From the NCBI RefSeq assembly GCF_002154505.1, contig NZ_MUBM01000272.1, forward strand, positions 1 through 64,000: 64,000 nucleotides of DNA, given 5' to 3'. The position numbers and the translations under genes are program-made. The DNA is from Streptomyces carpinensis (lineage in GTDB: Bacteria > Actinomycetota > Actinomycetes > Streptomycetales > Streptomycetaceae). Below, in pieces: positions 16,033 through 24,830 of this stretch (position 1 is its first letter; every line of letters begins with the position of its first letter). The notes below the pieces were generated by a model. That model saw only the letters and a program-made list of their open reading frames with translations, searched no databases and was not told the DNA's origin.

Positions 16033-16317
16033 AAAACCCAAGGGTAAGGGCATGACCCGCATGGACCCCAGCCCCGCGGGGAACGATCCGGCAACACCGG
16101 TCGTCTGTAGGGGGACAGAGCGGACGCTGCGGACGCGGCCGTCCGGCGGTGCCCGGGGGTCACCTACTCCCTACGCCGGAGCGGAAACGTACGCAGTCGT
16201 CCTTGGGGATGACCGCATCCGTTCCCGAACAGTGCGGTAATGGATGCAGGGCCCGTACTGTGGGTTCTGTCGCAGAGCTGTGAGCTGGAGTCCGTCAGAA
16301 GGGGGCGCGCGAAGCCC
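16033..16317. other. Intergenic region between DUF3043 gene and pspA
   Basis: Divergent promoter region of 285 bp without a supportable gene. An imperfect inverted repeat (GCATCC at 16215-16220 and GGATGC at 16242-16247, with partly matching flanks) lies about 75-100 bp upstream of pspA and could be a regulatory site. I cannot assign a sigma factor. Confidence 0.4.
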
Positions 16318-17115
16318 ATGAGCGGTGTCATGAAGCGTATGGGGATGATCTTCCGCGCGAAGGCGAACAAGGCCCTTGACCGGGCCGAGGACCCGCGCGA
16401 GACCCTCGACTACTCGTACCAGAAGCAGCTGGAGCTGCTGCAGAAGGTGCGGCGCGGTGTCGCCGACGTGGCGACCAGCCGCAAGCGCCTGGAGCTTCAG
16501 CTGAACCAGCTGCAGCAGCAGTCCACCAAGCTGGAGGACCAGGGCCGCAAGGCGCTCGCGCTGGGCCGAGAGGACCTGGCCCGCGAGGCGCTCTCCCGCC
16601 GGGCCGCGCTCCAGCAGCAGGTGACGGACCTCGAGACGCAGCACGCGACCCTCCAGGGCGAGGAGGAGAAGCTCACCCTGGCGGCCCAGCGCCTGCAGGC
16701 CAAGGTCGACGCCTTCCGCACCAGGAAGGAGACGATCAAGGCGACCTACACCGCGGCCCAGGCGCAGACCCGGATCGGCGAGGCGTTCTCCGGCATCTCC
16801 GAGGAGATGGGCGACGTCGGCCTGGCCATCCAGCGCGCCGAGGACAAGACCGCCCAGCTCCAGGCCCGCGCCGGCGCGATCGACGAACTGCTCGCCTCCG
16901 GTGCCCTGGACGACCCCACCGGCATGGCCAAGGACGACATCGCCGCCGAGCTGGACCGGATCTCCGGTGGTACGGATGTAGAGCTGGAGCTGCAGCGCAT
17001 GAAGGCGGAGCTGGCCGGCGGCTCGTCCGCGGACCGGCAGGCGATCGAGGGCGGCCAGGGTCAGGCGCAGCCCCAGCAGCAGCCGCAGGACACCCCCCGC
17101 TTCGACAAGCAGTAA
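16318..17115 (+). CDS. pspA: Phage-shock protein A (PspA/IM30)
   Basis: Peripheral membrane protein of the ESCRT-III-like PspA/Vipp1 family; it coats stressed membranes and limits proton leakage. The 265-residue sequence is almost wholly helical coiled coil. It begins MSGVMKRMGMIFRAKANKALD, with the diagnostic ALDRAEDPRETLDYSY, and ends in a Gln/Pro-rich tail. ATG 16318 is chosen over an upstream open frame; ATG 16330 is also possible, and the purine stretch GAAGGGGG lies ~13 nt upstream. The next gene encodes its usual partner PspAA, and a two-component pair follows, a common envelope-stress grouping. Confidence 0.92.
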   Translation: MSGVMKRMGMIFRAKANKALDRAEDPRETLDYSYQKQLELLQKVRRGVADVATSRKRLELQLNQLQQQSTKLEDQGRKALALGREDLAREALSRRAALQQQVTDLETQHATLQGEEEKLTLAAQRLQAKVDAFRTRKETIKATYTAAQAQTRIGEAFSGISEEMGDVGLAIQRAEDKTAQLQARAGAIDELLASGALDDPTGMAKDDIAAELDRISGGTDVELELQRMKAELAGGSSADRQAIEGGQGQAQPQQQPQDTPRFDKQ

Positions 17116-17160
17116 CCCACGTCACCGAATGCCGGGGCTCACGCCGCCGAGGAGGGCGAC

Positions 17161-17439
17161 ATGATCGTACGGATCATGGGGGAGGGACAGGTGAGGCTGG
17201 CCGACGGCCACCTCGCCGAGCTCGACAAGCTGGACGAGGAGCTCCTGGCCGAGATGGAGCACGGCGACGGCCCCGGCTTCCGCCGCACCCTGCACAGCCT
17301 GCTCTCCAGGGTCCGTGAACTGGGCGAGCCCGTGCCGGACGACTCCCTGGAACCGTCCGAACTGATCCTGCCGTCCCCGGACGCCACCCTGCAGGAGGTA
17401 CGGGACCTGCTCAGCGACGACGGCCTGATCCCCGGCTGA
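17161..17439 (+). CDS. pspAA: PspA-associated protein PspAA
   Basis: Small acidic protein of 92 residues starting MIVRIMGEGQVRLADGHLAEL and ending SDDGLIPG. This is the compact domain found beside actinobacterial pspA genes. It is thought to act with PspA in membrane stress, but its mechanism is unknown. The ATG at 17161 has GAGGAGGG 5 nt upstream and lies 45 bp after the pspA stop, so one transcript is likely. Confidence 0.85.
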   Translation: MIVRIMGEGQVRLADGHLAELDKLDEELLAEMEHGDGPGFRRTLHSLLSRVRELGEPVPDDSLEPSELILPSPDATLQEVRDLLSDDGLIPG

Positions 17440-17543
17440 CCACCCTGCCGGGGCGGCAGCCCCCGGGTCGCCCGCACCGGCACCGGCCCGGCTCCCACGT
17501 GGCGGGATCCGCCGTTCCCGCCCAAGCCCCCACATGGACCACA

Positions 17544-17561
17544 TAACCTAACCTCTCAGGC
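17544..17561 (+). promoter_or_regulatory. -10 element giving a probable leaderless histidine-kinase mRNA
   Basis: TAACCT occurs twice in a row; the second copy (17549-17554) is followed by 7 nt and then the GTG start at 17562. No Shine-Dalgarno lies between, so transcription probably starts at or within 1-2 nt of the GTG. Confidence 0.5.
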
Positions 17562-18791
17562 GTGACCACCTCACTCGACCGCGCCCGCTGCAGACTGAAG
17601 GCGCACCCTTTCGCGCTGGACGCGGCCCTCGCGGTCGGCGTCCTCGTGTGCATGGTGGTCGGGTCCTTCGTGGGCCCGCGCGGGCAGAGCGGTGTCAGCT
17701 GGGCCGTCCGCACGCCGGCCCTGCTCAGCCTGGTCCTGATCACGCTCGGCGCCGCCGCGCTCGTCCTGCGCCGCCGCGCGCCGCGCACGGTCCTCGCCGT
17801 CACCGGCACCGTCTCCCTCGTCGAGTGCGTCACCGCCGACCCGCGCGCCCCCGTCGCCATGTCGGCCGTCGTCGCCCTCTACACCGTCGCCGCCACCACC
17901 GACCGGCCCACCACCTGGCGCCTGGGCCTGACCACCATGACCGTGCTGACCGGTGCCGCCATGCTCGGCGGAACGGTGCCCTGGTACGCCCAGGAGAACC
18001 TCGCCATCTTCGCCTGGACCGGCATGGCCGCCGCCGGTGGCGACGCCGTGCGCAGCCGCCGCGCCTTCGTGCGCGCCATGAGGGAGCGCGCCGAACGCGC
18101 CGAGCGCACTCGCGAGGAGGAGGCCCGGCGCCGCGTCGCCGAGGAGCGGCTGCGCATCGCCCGCGACCTGCACGACGTGGTCGCCCACCACATCGCCCTG
18201 GTCAACGTGCAGGCCGGAGTCGCCGCCCACGTCATGGACAAACGCCCCGACCAGGCCAAGGAGGCGCTCGCCCACGTCCGCGAGGCCGGCCGGTCCGCGC
18301 TGAACGAACTGCGCGCCACCGTCGGACTGCTCCGGCAGTCCGACGACCCGGAGGCCCCCACCGAACCCGCCCCCGGCCTGCACCGCCTGGACGAACTGGT
18401 CGGCACCTTCCGCAGCGCCGGGCTGCACGTCGAGGTCGCCCGCGCCGACCACGGCACGACCCTGCCCGCCGCCGTCGACCTGGCCGCGTTCCGCATCGTC
18501 CAGGAGGCCCTCACCAACGTGCAGAAACACGCCGGCAGCGAGGCCCGGGCCGAGGTCAGCGTCGTACGGGTCGGGCCGAACGTCGAGATCACCGTCCTGG
18601 ACGACGGTGCCGGCGCGGACGAGGGCCCCACCACCGGCGGCGGCCACGGACTGCTCGGCATGCGGGAGCGGGTCACCGCACTCCGCGGCACCCTCACCAC
18701 CGGCCCCCGCTACGGCGGTGGCTTCCGCGTCCATGCGATCCTGCCGGTCCAGACCCGCACCAGCACCCGCGCCCCGGGGGACGCCGCATGA
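17562..18791 (+). CDS. NarL-type two-component sensor histidine kinase
   Basis: Membrane sensor kinase of 409 residues. About four to five hydrophobic helices occupy residues 15-165. A HisKA_3 dimerisation domain follows with phospho-accepting His204 in RIARDLHDVVAHH, then a HATPase domain with the N-box EALTNVQKHA and G-boxes LDDGAGA and GHGLLGMRER. The stop codon overlaps the start of the response-regulator gene (ATGA). The input signal is unknown; position beside pspA-pspAA upstream and an RND transporter downstream suggests envelope sensing, which is inference. Confidence 0.92.
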   Translation: MTTSLDRARCRLKAHPFALDAALAVGVLVCMVVGSFVGPRGQSGVSWAVRTPALLSLVLITLGAAALVLRRRAPRTVLAVTGTVSLVECVTADPRAPVAMSAVVALYTVAATTDRPTTWRLGLTTMTVLTGAAMLGGTVPWYAQENLAIFAWTGMAAAGGDAVRSRRAFVRAMRERAERAERTREEEARRRVAEERLRIARDLHDVVAHHIALVNVQAGVAAHVMDKRPDQAKEALAHVREAGRSALNELRATVGLLRQSDDPEAPTEPAPGLHRLDELVGTFRSAGLHVEVARADHGTTLPAAVDLAAFRIVQEALTNVQKHAGSEARAEVSVVRVGPNVEITVLDDGAGADEGPTTGGGHGLLGMRERVTALRGTLTTGPRYGGGFRVHAILPVQTRTSTRAPGDAA

Positions 18792-19471
18792 CGATCCGTG
18801 TCCTGCTCGCCGACGACCAGGCCCTGCTGCGCAGCGCCTTCCGCGTGCTCGTCGACTCCGAGCCCGACATGGAGGTGGTCGGCGAGGCCTCCGAGGGCAC
18901 CGAGGCCGTGCGCCTGGCGAGGGAGCAGCGGGCCGACGTCGTGCTGATGGACATCCGCATGCCGGGCACGGACGGCCTCGCCGCCACCCGTCTGATCAGC
19001 ACCGACCCCGCCCTCGCCCAGGTCCGCGTGGTCATCCTGACCACCTTCGAGGTCGACGACTACGTGGTTCAGGCGCTGCGCGCGGGCGCCTCCGGCTTCC
19101 TCGGCAAGGGCAGCGAGCCCGAGGAACTGCTGAGCGCCATCCGGATCGCCGCCGGGGGAGAGGCACTGCTGTCCCCGGCCGCCACCAAGGGCCTGATCGC
19201 CCGCTTCCTCGCGCAGGGCGACGCCGCGGACGACGGCCGCGACCCGGCCCGCTCCGAGCGGCTGGACGCGCTGACCGCGCGCGAGCGCGAGGTCCTCGTC
19301 CAGGTCGCCGGCGGACACTCCAACGACGAGATCGCCGAACGTCTCAAGGTCAGCCCGCTGACCGTGAAGACCCACGTCAACCGCGCCATGGCCAAGCTCG
19401 GCGCCCGCGACCGGGCGCAACTCGTCGTCATCGCCTACGAGTCGGGGCTGGTGCGTCCCAGGGCGGACTGA
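18788..19471 (+). CDS. NarL/LuxR-family response regulator
   Basis: DNA-binding partner of the overlapping kinase gene, 227 residues. The receiver domain has the acidic pair Asp9/Asp10 and phospho-acceptor Asp55 in VVLMDIRMPG. The C-terminal LuxR-type helix-turn-helix begins at LTAREREVLVQVAGGHSNDEI. The ATG at 18788 overlaps the kinase stop by 4 bp, which signals translational coupling. The nearest candidate target is the RND transporter gene 205 bp downstream, but no repeated operator was recognised there. Confidence 0.93.
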   Translation: MTIRVLLADDQALLRSAFRVLVDSEPDMEVVGEASEGTEAVRLAREQRADVVLMDIRMPGTDGLAATRLISTDPALAQVRVVILTTFEVDDYVVQALRAGASGFLGKGSEPEELLSAIRIAAGGEALLSPAATKGLIARFLAQGDAADDGRDPARSERLDALTAREREVLVQVAGGHSNDEIAERLKVSPLTVKTHVNRAMAKLGARDRAQLVVIAYESGLVRPRAD

Positions 19472-19676
19472 GGCCCGGCCGGCGCCGGTACGTCCACGGG
19501 TGGAGGGCGCTCTACCCGGGTGTACTGCGCCCGGAGTAGGCGCGCGGTAAGGAAATGGACCAGGGGGCTACGGAACGGCCCGGGCCGATACCGGAGGGTG
19601 TAGAGGTGGGCGCACCTGCGCGCCCGTGCCGCCTTCTGCCGCTCGCACACGTTCACAGAAGAGAGACCCCTGACCC

Positions 19677-22600
19677 ATGTCCTGGCTGTCCAGGTTCAGC
19701 CTCGCGCAACGGGCCCTGATCGGACTGATGTCGATCGTCGCGCTCGTCTTCGGGGCGATCGCCATCCCCCAGCTCAAACAGCAGCTGCTCCCCAGCATCG
19801 AGCTGCCCATCGTGTCCGTGCTGGCGCCCTACCAGGGCGCGTCCCCGGACGTGGTGGAGAAGCAGGTCGTCGAGCCGCTGGAGGACAACCTCAAGGCCGT
19901 CGACGGCATCACCGGTGTGACCTCCACGGCGAGCGAGGGCAACGCCGTGATCACGGCGTCCTTCGACTACGGCAACGACACCCAGCAGCTCGTCGCCGAC
20001 GTCCAGCAGGCCGTCAACCGGGCCCGCGCGGGGCTTCCTGACGACGTCGACCCGCAGGTGATCGCCGGTTCGACGGACGACATCCCGACCGTGGTCCTGG
20101 CCGTCACCTCCGGCAAGGACCAGCAGGCGCTCGCCGACCAGCTCGACAGGACGGTCGTACCGGCCCTGAAGAACATCGACGGCGTCAGCCAGGTCACCGT
20201 CGACGGCGTACGGGACCTCCAGGTCACCGTCACCCCCGACGACGCCGAGCTCGCGCGGGCCGGCCTCACCTCCGCCGCCCTGACGCAGGCCCTGCAGGCG
20301 GGCGGCGCCACCGTCCCGGCCGGCTCCTTCGACGAGGGCGGCGCCAACCGCACCGTCCAGGTCGGCGGCGGCTTCACCTCGCTGAAGCAGATCGAGGACC
20401 TGATGGTCACCGGGGAGGGCGCCGCCGCGAAGAAGCCGGTCCGCCTCGGCGACGTGGCCACGGTGAAGCAGGAGCCGGCCAAGGCCGACTCCATCACCCG
20501 TACCGACGGCCGGCCGAGCCTCGCGGTCGCCGTCACCATGGACCACGACGGCAGCGCGGTCGCGATCTCGAACGCGGTCAAGGACAAGCTGCCCGACCTG
20601 CGCAAGGACCTCGGCGCCGACGCGAGGATCACCACGGTCAGCGACCAGGGCCCGGCGGTCGCCAAGTCCATCGACGGGCTGACAACCGAGGGCGCGCTCG
20701 GCCTGGTCTTCGCGGTCCTGGTCATCCTGGTCTTCCTGGCCTCGGTCCGCTCCACGCTGGTCACGGCGGTGTCCATCCCGCTGTCCGTGGTGCTCGCCCT
20801 GATCGTGCTGTGGACCCGCGACCTGTCGCTGAACATGCTGACGCTGGGCGCGCTGACCATCGCCATCGGCCGCGTCGTCGACGACTCGATCGTGGTCCTG
20901 GAGAACATCAAGCGTCACCTCGGCTACGGCGAGGAGCGGCGCGAGGCCATCCTGAACGCGGTGCGCGAGGTGGCCGGCGCGGTGACCTCCTCCACGCTCA
21001 CCACGGTCGCCGTGTTCCTGCCGATCGGCCTGGTCGGCGGCATGGTGGGCGAGCTGTTCGGCCCGTTCAGCATCACGGTCACCGCGGCCCTGCTGGCCTC
21101 CCTGCTGGTGGCGCTGACGGTCGTCCCGGTGCTGTCGTACTGGTTCCTGCGCGCGCCCAAGGGCACGCCCGCCGAGGCCGACGAGGCCCGCCGCCGGGCC
21201 GAGGAGAAGGAGGCGGGCAGCCGTCTCCAGCGCTTCTACGTCCCGGTCCTGCGCTTCGCCACCCGCCGCCGCCTCACCAGTGTGCTGATCGCGGTGGTCG
21301 TGCTGGTCGGTACCTTCGGCATGGCGCCGCTGCTGAAGACGAACTTCTTCGACTCCGGCGACCAGAAGGTCCTCAGCGTCAAGCAGGAGCTCAAGCCCGG
21401 CACCAGCCTGGCCGCGACCGACGCCCAGGCGAAGAAGGTCGAGAAGCTGCTCGCCGGGACCAAGGGCGTCAAGGACTACCAGGTGACCGTCGGCTCCTCC
21501 GGCTTCATGGCGGCCTTCGGCGGCTCCACGGACACCAACCAGGCCTCGTACCAGGTCATGCTGGAGGACTCGGCGTCCGCCGACGACGTCCGCAAGGACA
21601 TCGAGGACGGCCTGCACAGGCTGTCCGGCATCGGCACCACCACGGTCAACGCCGGTGGCGGCTTCGGCGACCAGGACCTGAAGGTGGTCGTCAAGGCGTC
21701 CGACGCGGACGCCCTGCGCCGGGCCTCGGAGCAGGTCCGCAGGACGGTGGCCGGGCTGGACGACGTCACCGACGTCACCAGCGACCTGTCGCAGAGCGTG
21801 CCGCGCGTCTCGGTGCGGGCCAACTCCAAGGCGGCCCGGGCCGGCTTCACCGACCAGACCCTCGGCATGGCCGTCGCCCAGGCGGTCAAGGGCACCACGG
21901 CGGCCAAGGCGACCCTGGACGACACCGAGCGCAACGTCGTCATCAGGTCGGCCGAGCCGGCCCGGACCCTGGACCAGCTGAAGAAGCTGCGGCTCGGCCC
22001 GGTGAAGCTCGGTGACATCGCGACCGTGAAGCTGGTCGACGGCCCGGTCTCGATGACCCGCATCGACGGTCGGCGCGCGGCGACCGTCACCGCCAAGCCG
22101 GCCGGCGACAACACCGGCGCGGTGAGCACCGAGCTCCAGTCGAAGGTCAAGGCGCTCAAGCTCCCGGCGGGCGCGACGGCCGAGATCGGCGGCGTCACCT
22201 CCGACCAGAACGACGCGTTCAAGAACCTGGGCCTGGCGATGCTGGCGGCGATCGCGATCGTCTTCATGCTGCTGGTCGCGACGTTCCGCTCGCTGGCGCA
22301 GCCGCTGATCCTGCTGGTGTCCATCCCGTTCGCGGCCACCGGCGCGCTCGGCCTGCTGGTCGTCACCGGCACCCCGATGGGCGTGCCCGCGATGATCGGC
22401 ATGCTGATGCTGATCGGCATCGTGGTGACCAACGCGATCGTGCTGATCGACCTGATCAACCAGTACCGCAAGCGGGGGTACGGAGTCGTGGAGGCGGTCG
22501 TCGAGGGCGGCCGTCACCGGCTGCGTCCCATCCTGATGACGGCGCTGGCGACCATCTTCGCGCTGCTCCCGATGGCCCTGGGAGTCACCGGCGAGGGCGG

Positions 22601-22781
22601 CTTCATCGCCCAGCCGTTGGCGGTGGTCGTGATCGGCGGCCTGGTCACCTCCACCCTGCTGACCCTGCTGCTGGTCCCGACGCTCTACGCCATGCTGGAG
22701 CTCCGCAAGGAGCGCCGGGCGAAGAAGCGGGCGGCCAGGCGGGAGACGAACGTGGAGGAGCTGGAGCCCGCGGGGGTCTGA
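19677..22781 (+). CDS. RND-family efflux transporter (AcrB/SwrC type)
   Basis: Proton-driven inner-membrane exporter of 1034 residues, the full RND length. It has 12 predicted helices in two homologous halves, two large extracytoplasmic loops (about residues 40-335 and 560-860), and the conserved TM4 proton-relay acids in IAIGRVVDDSIVVLENI. The opening SWLSRFSLAQRALIGLMSIVALVFG and PxQ-type motifs are typical of Gram-positive SwrC-like members. No membrane-fusion partner is adjacent, as is usual in Gram-positives. The ATG at 19677 follows AGAAGAGAG about 10 nt upstream. Substrate unknown; regulation by the upstream two-component pair is plausible. Confidence 0.92.
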   Translation: MSWLSRFSLAQRALIGLMSIVALVFGAIAIPQLKQQLLPSIELPIVSVLAPYQGASPDVVEKQVVEPLEDNLKAVDGITGVTSTASEGNAVITASFDYGNDTQQLVADVQQAVNRARAGLPDDVDPQVIAGSTDDIPTVVLAVTSGKDQQALADQLDRTVVPALKNIDGVSQVTVDGVRDLQVTVTPDDAELARAGLTSAALTQALQAGGATVPAGSFDEGGANRTVQVGGGFTSLKQIEDLMVTGEGAAAKKPVRLGDVATVKQEPAKADSITRTDGRPSLAVAVTMDHDGSAVAISNAVKDKLPDLRKDLGADARITTVSDQGPAVAKSIDGLTTEGALGLVFAVLVILVFLASVRSTLVTAVSIPLSVVLALIVLWTRDLSLNMLTLGALTIAIGRVVDDSIVVLENIKRHLGYGEERREAILNAVREVAGAVTSSTLTTVAVFLPIGLVGGMVGELFGPFSITVTAALLASLLVALTVVPVLSYWFLRAPKGTPAEADEARRRAEEKEAGSRLQRFYVPVLRFATRRRLTSVLIAVVVLVGTFGMAPLLKTNFFDSGDQKVLSVKQELKPGTSLAATDAQAKKVEKLLAGTKGVKDYQVTVGSSGFMAAFGGSTDTNQASYQVMLEDSASADDVRKDIEDGLHRLSGIGTTTVNAGGGFGDQDLKVVVKASDADALRRASEQVRRTVAGLDDVTDVTSDLSQSVPRVSVRANSKAARAGFTDQTLGMAVAQAVKGTTAAKATLDDTERNVVIRSAEPARTLDQLKKLRLGPVKLGDIATVKLVDGPVSMTRIDGRRAATVTAKPAGDNTGAVSTELQSKVKALKLPAGATAEIGGVTSDQNDAFKNLGLAMLAAIAIVFMLLVATFRSLAQPLILLVSIPFAATGALGLLVVTGTPMGVPAMIGMLMLIGIVVTNAIVLIDLINQYRKRGYGVVEAVVEGGRHRLRPILMTALATIFALLPMALGVTGEGGFIAQPLAVVVIGGLVTSTLLTLLLVPTLYAMLELRKERRAKKRAARRETNVEELEPAGV

Positions 22782-22790
22782 CCGACGACG

Positions 22791-22832
22791 ACGGCGCCCC
22801 GAGCCACATCGCAGGTGGGCTCGGGGCGCCGT
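22791..22832. terminator. Bidirectional terminator between RND transporter and nadA
   Basis: A 15-bp perfect stem (22791-22805 with 22818-22832, ACGGCGCCCCGAGCC) with a 12-nt loop lies 10 bp past the transporter stop and also serves the convergent nadA. Confidence 0.85.
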
Positions 22833-22882
22833 CGCACAGTCACAGAAGGGGCGGGTGGGTGGTGGACCCACCCGAACGCAGG

Positions 22883-24067
22883 CTACGGCAGGGCGAGCAT
22901 CCGCTCCAGCGCCAGCTTCGCGAACGCCTCCGTCTCCTTGTCCACCTCGATGCGGTTGACCAGGTTGCCCTCGGCCAGGGACTCCAGGGCCCAGACCAGG
23001 TGGGGCAGGTCGATGCGGTTCATGGTGGAGCAGAAGCAGACCGTCTTGTCCAGGAAGACGATCTCCTTGCCCTCCGGCGCGAAACGGTTCGCCAGCCGGC
23101 GCACCAGGTTCAGCTCCGTGCCGATGGCCCACTTGGAGCCGGCCGGGGCCGCCTCCAGCGCCTTGATGATGTACTCCGTGGAGCCGACGTAGTCCGCGGC
23201 GGCGACCACCTCGTGCCTGCACTCGGGGTGCACCAGGACGTTGACGCCCGGGATCCGCTCGCGGACGTCGTTCACCGAGTCCAGGCTGAAGCGGCCGTGC
23301 ACCGAGCAGTGCCCCCGCCACAGGATCATCTTCGCCGCGCGCAGCTCCTCGGCGGTCAGCCCGCCGTTCGGCCGGTGCGGGTTGTAGACGACGCAGTCGT
23401 CCAGCGACATGCCCATGTCCCGTACCGCCGTGTTGCGGCCCAGGTGCTGGTCGGGCAGGAACAGGACCTTCTCGCCCTGCTCGAAGGCCCACTCCAGGGC
23501 GCGCTTGGCGTTCGACGACGTGCAGATGGTGCCGCCGTGCTTGCCGGTGAACGCCTTGATGTCGGCCGAGGAGTTCATGTACGACACCGGCACGACCTGC
23601 TCGGCGACGCCGGCCTCGGTCAGCACGTCCCAGCACTCGGCGACCTGCTCGGCCGTCGCCATGTCGGCCATGGAGCAGCCGGCCGCGAGGTCCGGCAGGA
23701 CCACCTTCTGCTCGTCGGACGTCAGGATGTCCGCGGACTCCGCCATGAAGTGCACACCGCAGAACACGATGTACTCGGCCTGCGGCCGGGCGGCCGCGTC
23801 CCGGGCCAGCTTGAAGGAGTCGCCCGTGACGTCGGCGAACTGGATGACCTCGTCGCGCTGGTAGTGGTGGCCCAGCACGAAGACCTTGTCCCCGAGCTTC
23901 TCCTTGGCCGCGCGGGCGCGCGCCACGAGGTCCGGGTCGGACGGGGCGGGCAGGTCGCCGGGACACTCCACACCGCGCTCGCTCTTCGGGTCGGCCTCGC
24001 GGCCGAGCAGCAGCAGGGCGAGGGGCGTCGGCTGTACGTCGAGCTCCTGGGTTTGGGCGGTGGTCAC
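22883..24067 (-). CDS. nadA: Quinolinate synthase A
   Basis: [4Fe-4S] enzyme that condenses iminoaspartate with dihydroxyacetone phosphate to quinolinate in de novo NAD synthesis. The 394-residue product has the long NadA form, with VFVLGHHYQRDEVIQFAD, the cysteine in FCGVHFMAES, the mid-protein CTSSNA, HPEC and the C-terminal CFCSTMNRIDLPHL. GTG 24067 is chosen over GTG 24076 because AAAGGG lies 7-8 nt upstream of it. nadB and nadC are not adjacent. A TATGAT -10-like box lies in the upstream region, near an unusual inverted repeat. Confidence 0.94.
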   Translation of the reverse strand: MTTAQTQELDVQPTPLALLLLGREADPKSERGVECPGDLPAPSDPDLVARARAAKEKLGDKVFVLGHHYQRDEVIQFADVTGDSFKLARDAAARPQAEYIVFCGVHFMAESADILTSDEQKVVLPDLAAGCSMADMATAEQVAECWDVLTEAGVAEQVVPVSYMNSSADIKAFTGKHGGTICTSSNAKRALEWAFEQGEKVLFLPDQHLGRNTAVRDMGMSLDDCVVYNPHRPNGGLTAEELRAAKMILWRGHCSVHGRFSLDSVNDVRERIPGVNVLVHPECRHEVVAAADYVGSTEYIIKALEAAPAGSKWAIGTELNLVRRLANRFAPEGKEIVFLDKTVCFCSTMNRIDLPHLVWALESLAEGNLVNRIEVDKETEAFAKLALERMLALP

Positions 24068-24119
24068 GACACGCACCCTTTCTACTTTTCGTCGAACTGA
24101 CGCTATCTATCATAACCGC

Positions 24120-24163
24120 TTCACGTCACTTTGACGATGTCCATTGCGTCGATGTGACGTGAA
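24120..24163. promoter_or_regulatory. Long-spaced perfect inverted repeat in the nadA-erpA divergent region
   Basis: TTCACGTCAC (24120-24129) and GTGACGTGAA (24154-24163) are perfect 10-bp arms separated by 24 bp, so the arm centres lie 34 bp apart, about three helical turns. The left arm abuts the likely nadA promoter (TATGAT on the minus strand, about 24108-24113). It is a candidate operator for an unidentified regulator. Confidence 0.55.
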
Positions 24164-24263
24164 TCCCGGCGCCGAAGGTCACCCGGCGTTGTCGCGTTCG
24201 TCGCTCGCGTCCACAGGTCGCTGTCGGCCGTTCGGAGCATGTGCGAGCATGAAGAGGACGAGC

Positions 24264-24365
24264 ATGGACAAGAGAAAAAGCATGTGCTCGGCCCGGAATG
24301 AATCCGCGGCCTTGCCGGTTGCACTCGTCGGCAAGCAGTCTCCGTACAACCCGGGAGAGATGTAG
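24264..24365 (+). CDS. Possible 33-codon upstream ORF ahead of erpA
   Basis: ATG 24264 begins MDKRKSMCSARNESAALPVA and the frame ends ...YNPGEM-stop immediately before the erpA ATG (TAG then ATG). AGAGGA lies 6 nt upstream. It could be a leader peptide translationally coupled to erpA, or chance. An inverted repeat (CTTGCCG/CGGCAAG, 24311-24335) lies inside it. Confidence 0.3.
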   Translation: MDKRKSMCSARNESAALPVALVGKQSPYNPGEM

Positions 24366-24722
24366 ATGTCCGTATCGGACGAGACCACCACCGTCACCGA
24401 CGGCATCATCCTGACCGACGCCGCCGCGTCCAAGGTCAAGGCCCTGCTCGACCAGGAAGGCCGCGACGACCTCGCCCTGCGCGTCGCCGTTCAGCCCGGC
24501 GGCTGCTCCGGCCTGCGCTACCAGCTGTTCTTCGACGAGCGCTCCCTCGACGGCGACGTGGAGAAGGACTTCGGCGGCGTCAAGGTCGTCACCGACCGGA
24601 TGAGCGCCCCGTACCTGGGCGGCGCCACCATCGACTTCGTGGACACGATCGAGAAGCAGGGCTTCACGATCGACAACCCGAACGCGACCGGTTCCTGCGC
24701 CTGCGGCGACTCCTTCAGCTGA
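24366..24722 (+). CDS. erpA: A-type iron-sulfur carrier (ErpA/HesB)
   Basis: Iron-sulfur cluster carrier of 118 residues that delivers clusters to apoproteins. The three ligand cysteines are in place: Cys47 (PGGCSGLRY) and Cys111/Cys113 (GSCACGDSFS). Its length matches the family. The ATG at 24366 has GGGAGAG 6 nt upstream. It diverges from nadA, whose product is itself an Fe-S enzyme; the pairing makes functional sense, but the link is inferred. A strong hairpin follows the gene. Confidence 0.93.
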   Translation: MSVSDETTTVTDGIILTDAAASKVKALLDQEGRDDLALRVAVQPGGCSGLRYQLFFDERSLDGDVEKDFGGVKVVTDRMSAPYLGGATIDFVDTIEKQGFTIDNPNATGSCACGDSFS

Positions 24723-24768
24723 GCCGGCCACGGCCGGTCCGTCCCGGACGGCACGGCCATGTGACGGA

Positions 24769-24806
24769 GAAGGCGGCGGCCCCCTTTCGTGGGGGCCGCC
24801 GCCTTC
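24769..24806. terminator. Bidirectional terminator after erpA
   Basis: About 15 bp of perfect stem (GAAGGCGGCGGCCCC / GGGGCCGCCGCCTTC) with a TTTCGTG loop lies between erpA and the convergent large membrane protein gene. Confidence 0.85.
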
Positions 24807-24830
24807 CGTCTGCGCCGGGCGTCCGTCTGC

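Noticed and set aside
19653-24113. A 1486-codon open frame antisense to the RND transporter and nadA
   Set aside because: Long antisense frames are expected at >70% GC; the translation is low-complexity Arg/Gly/Asp/His-rich with no domain, while the opposite frames encode full conserved proteins.
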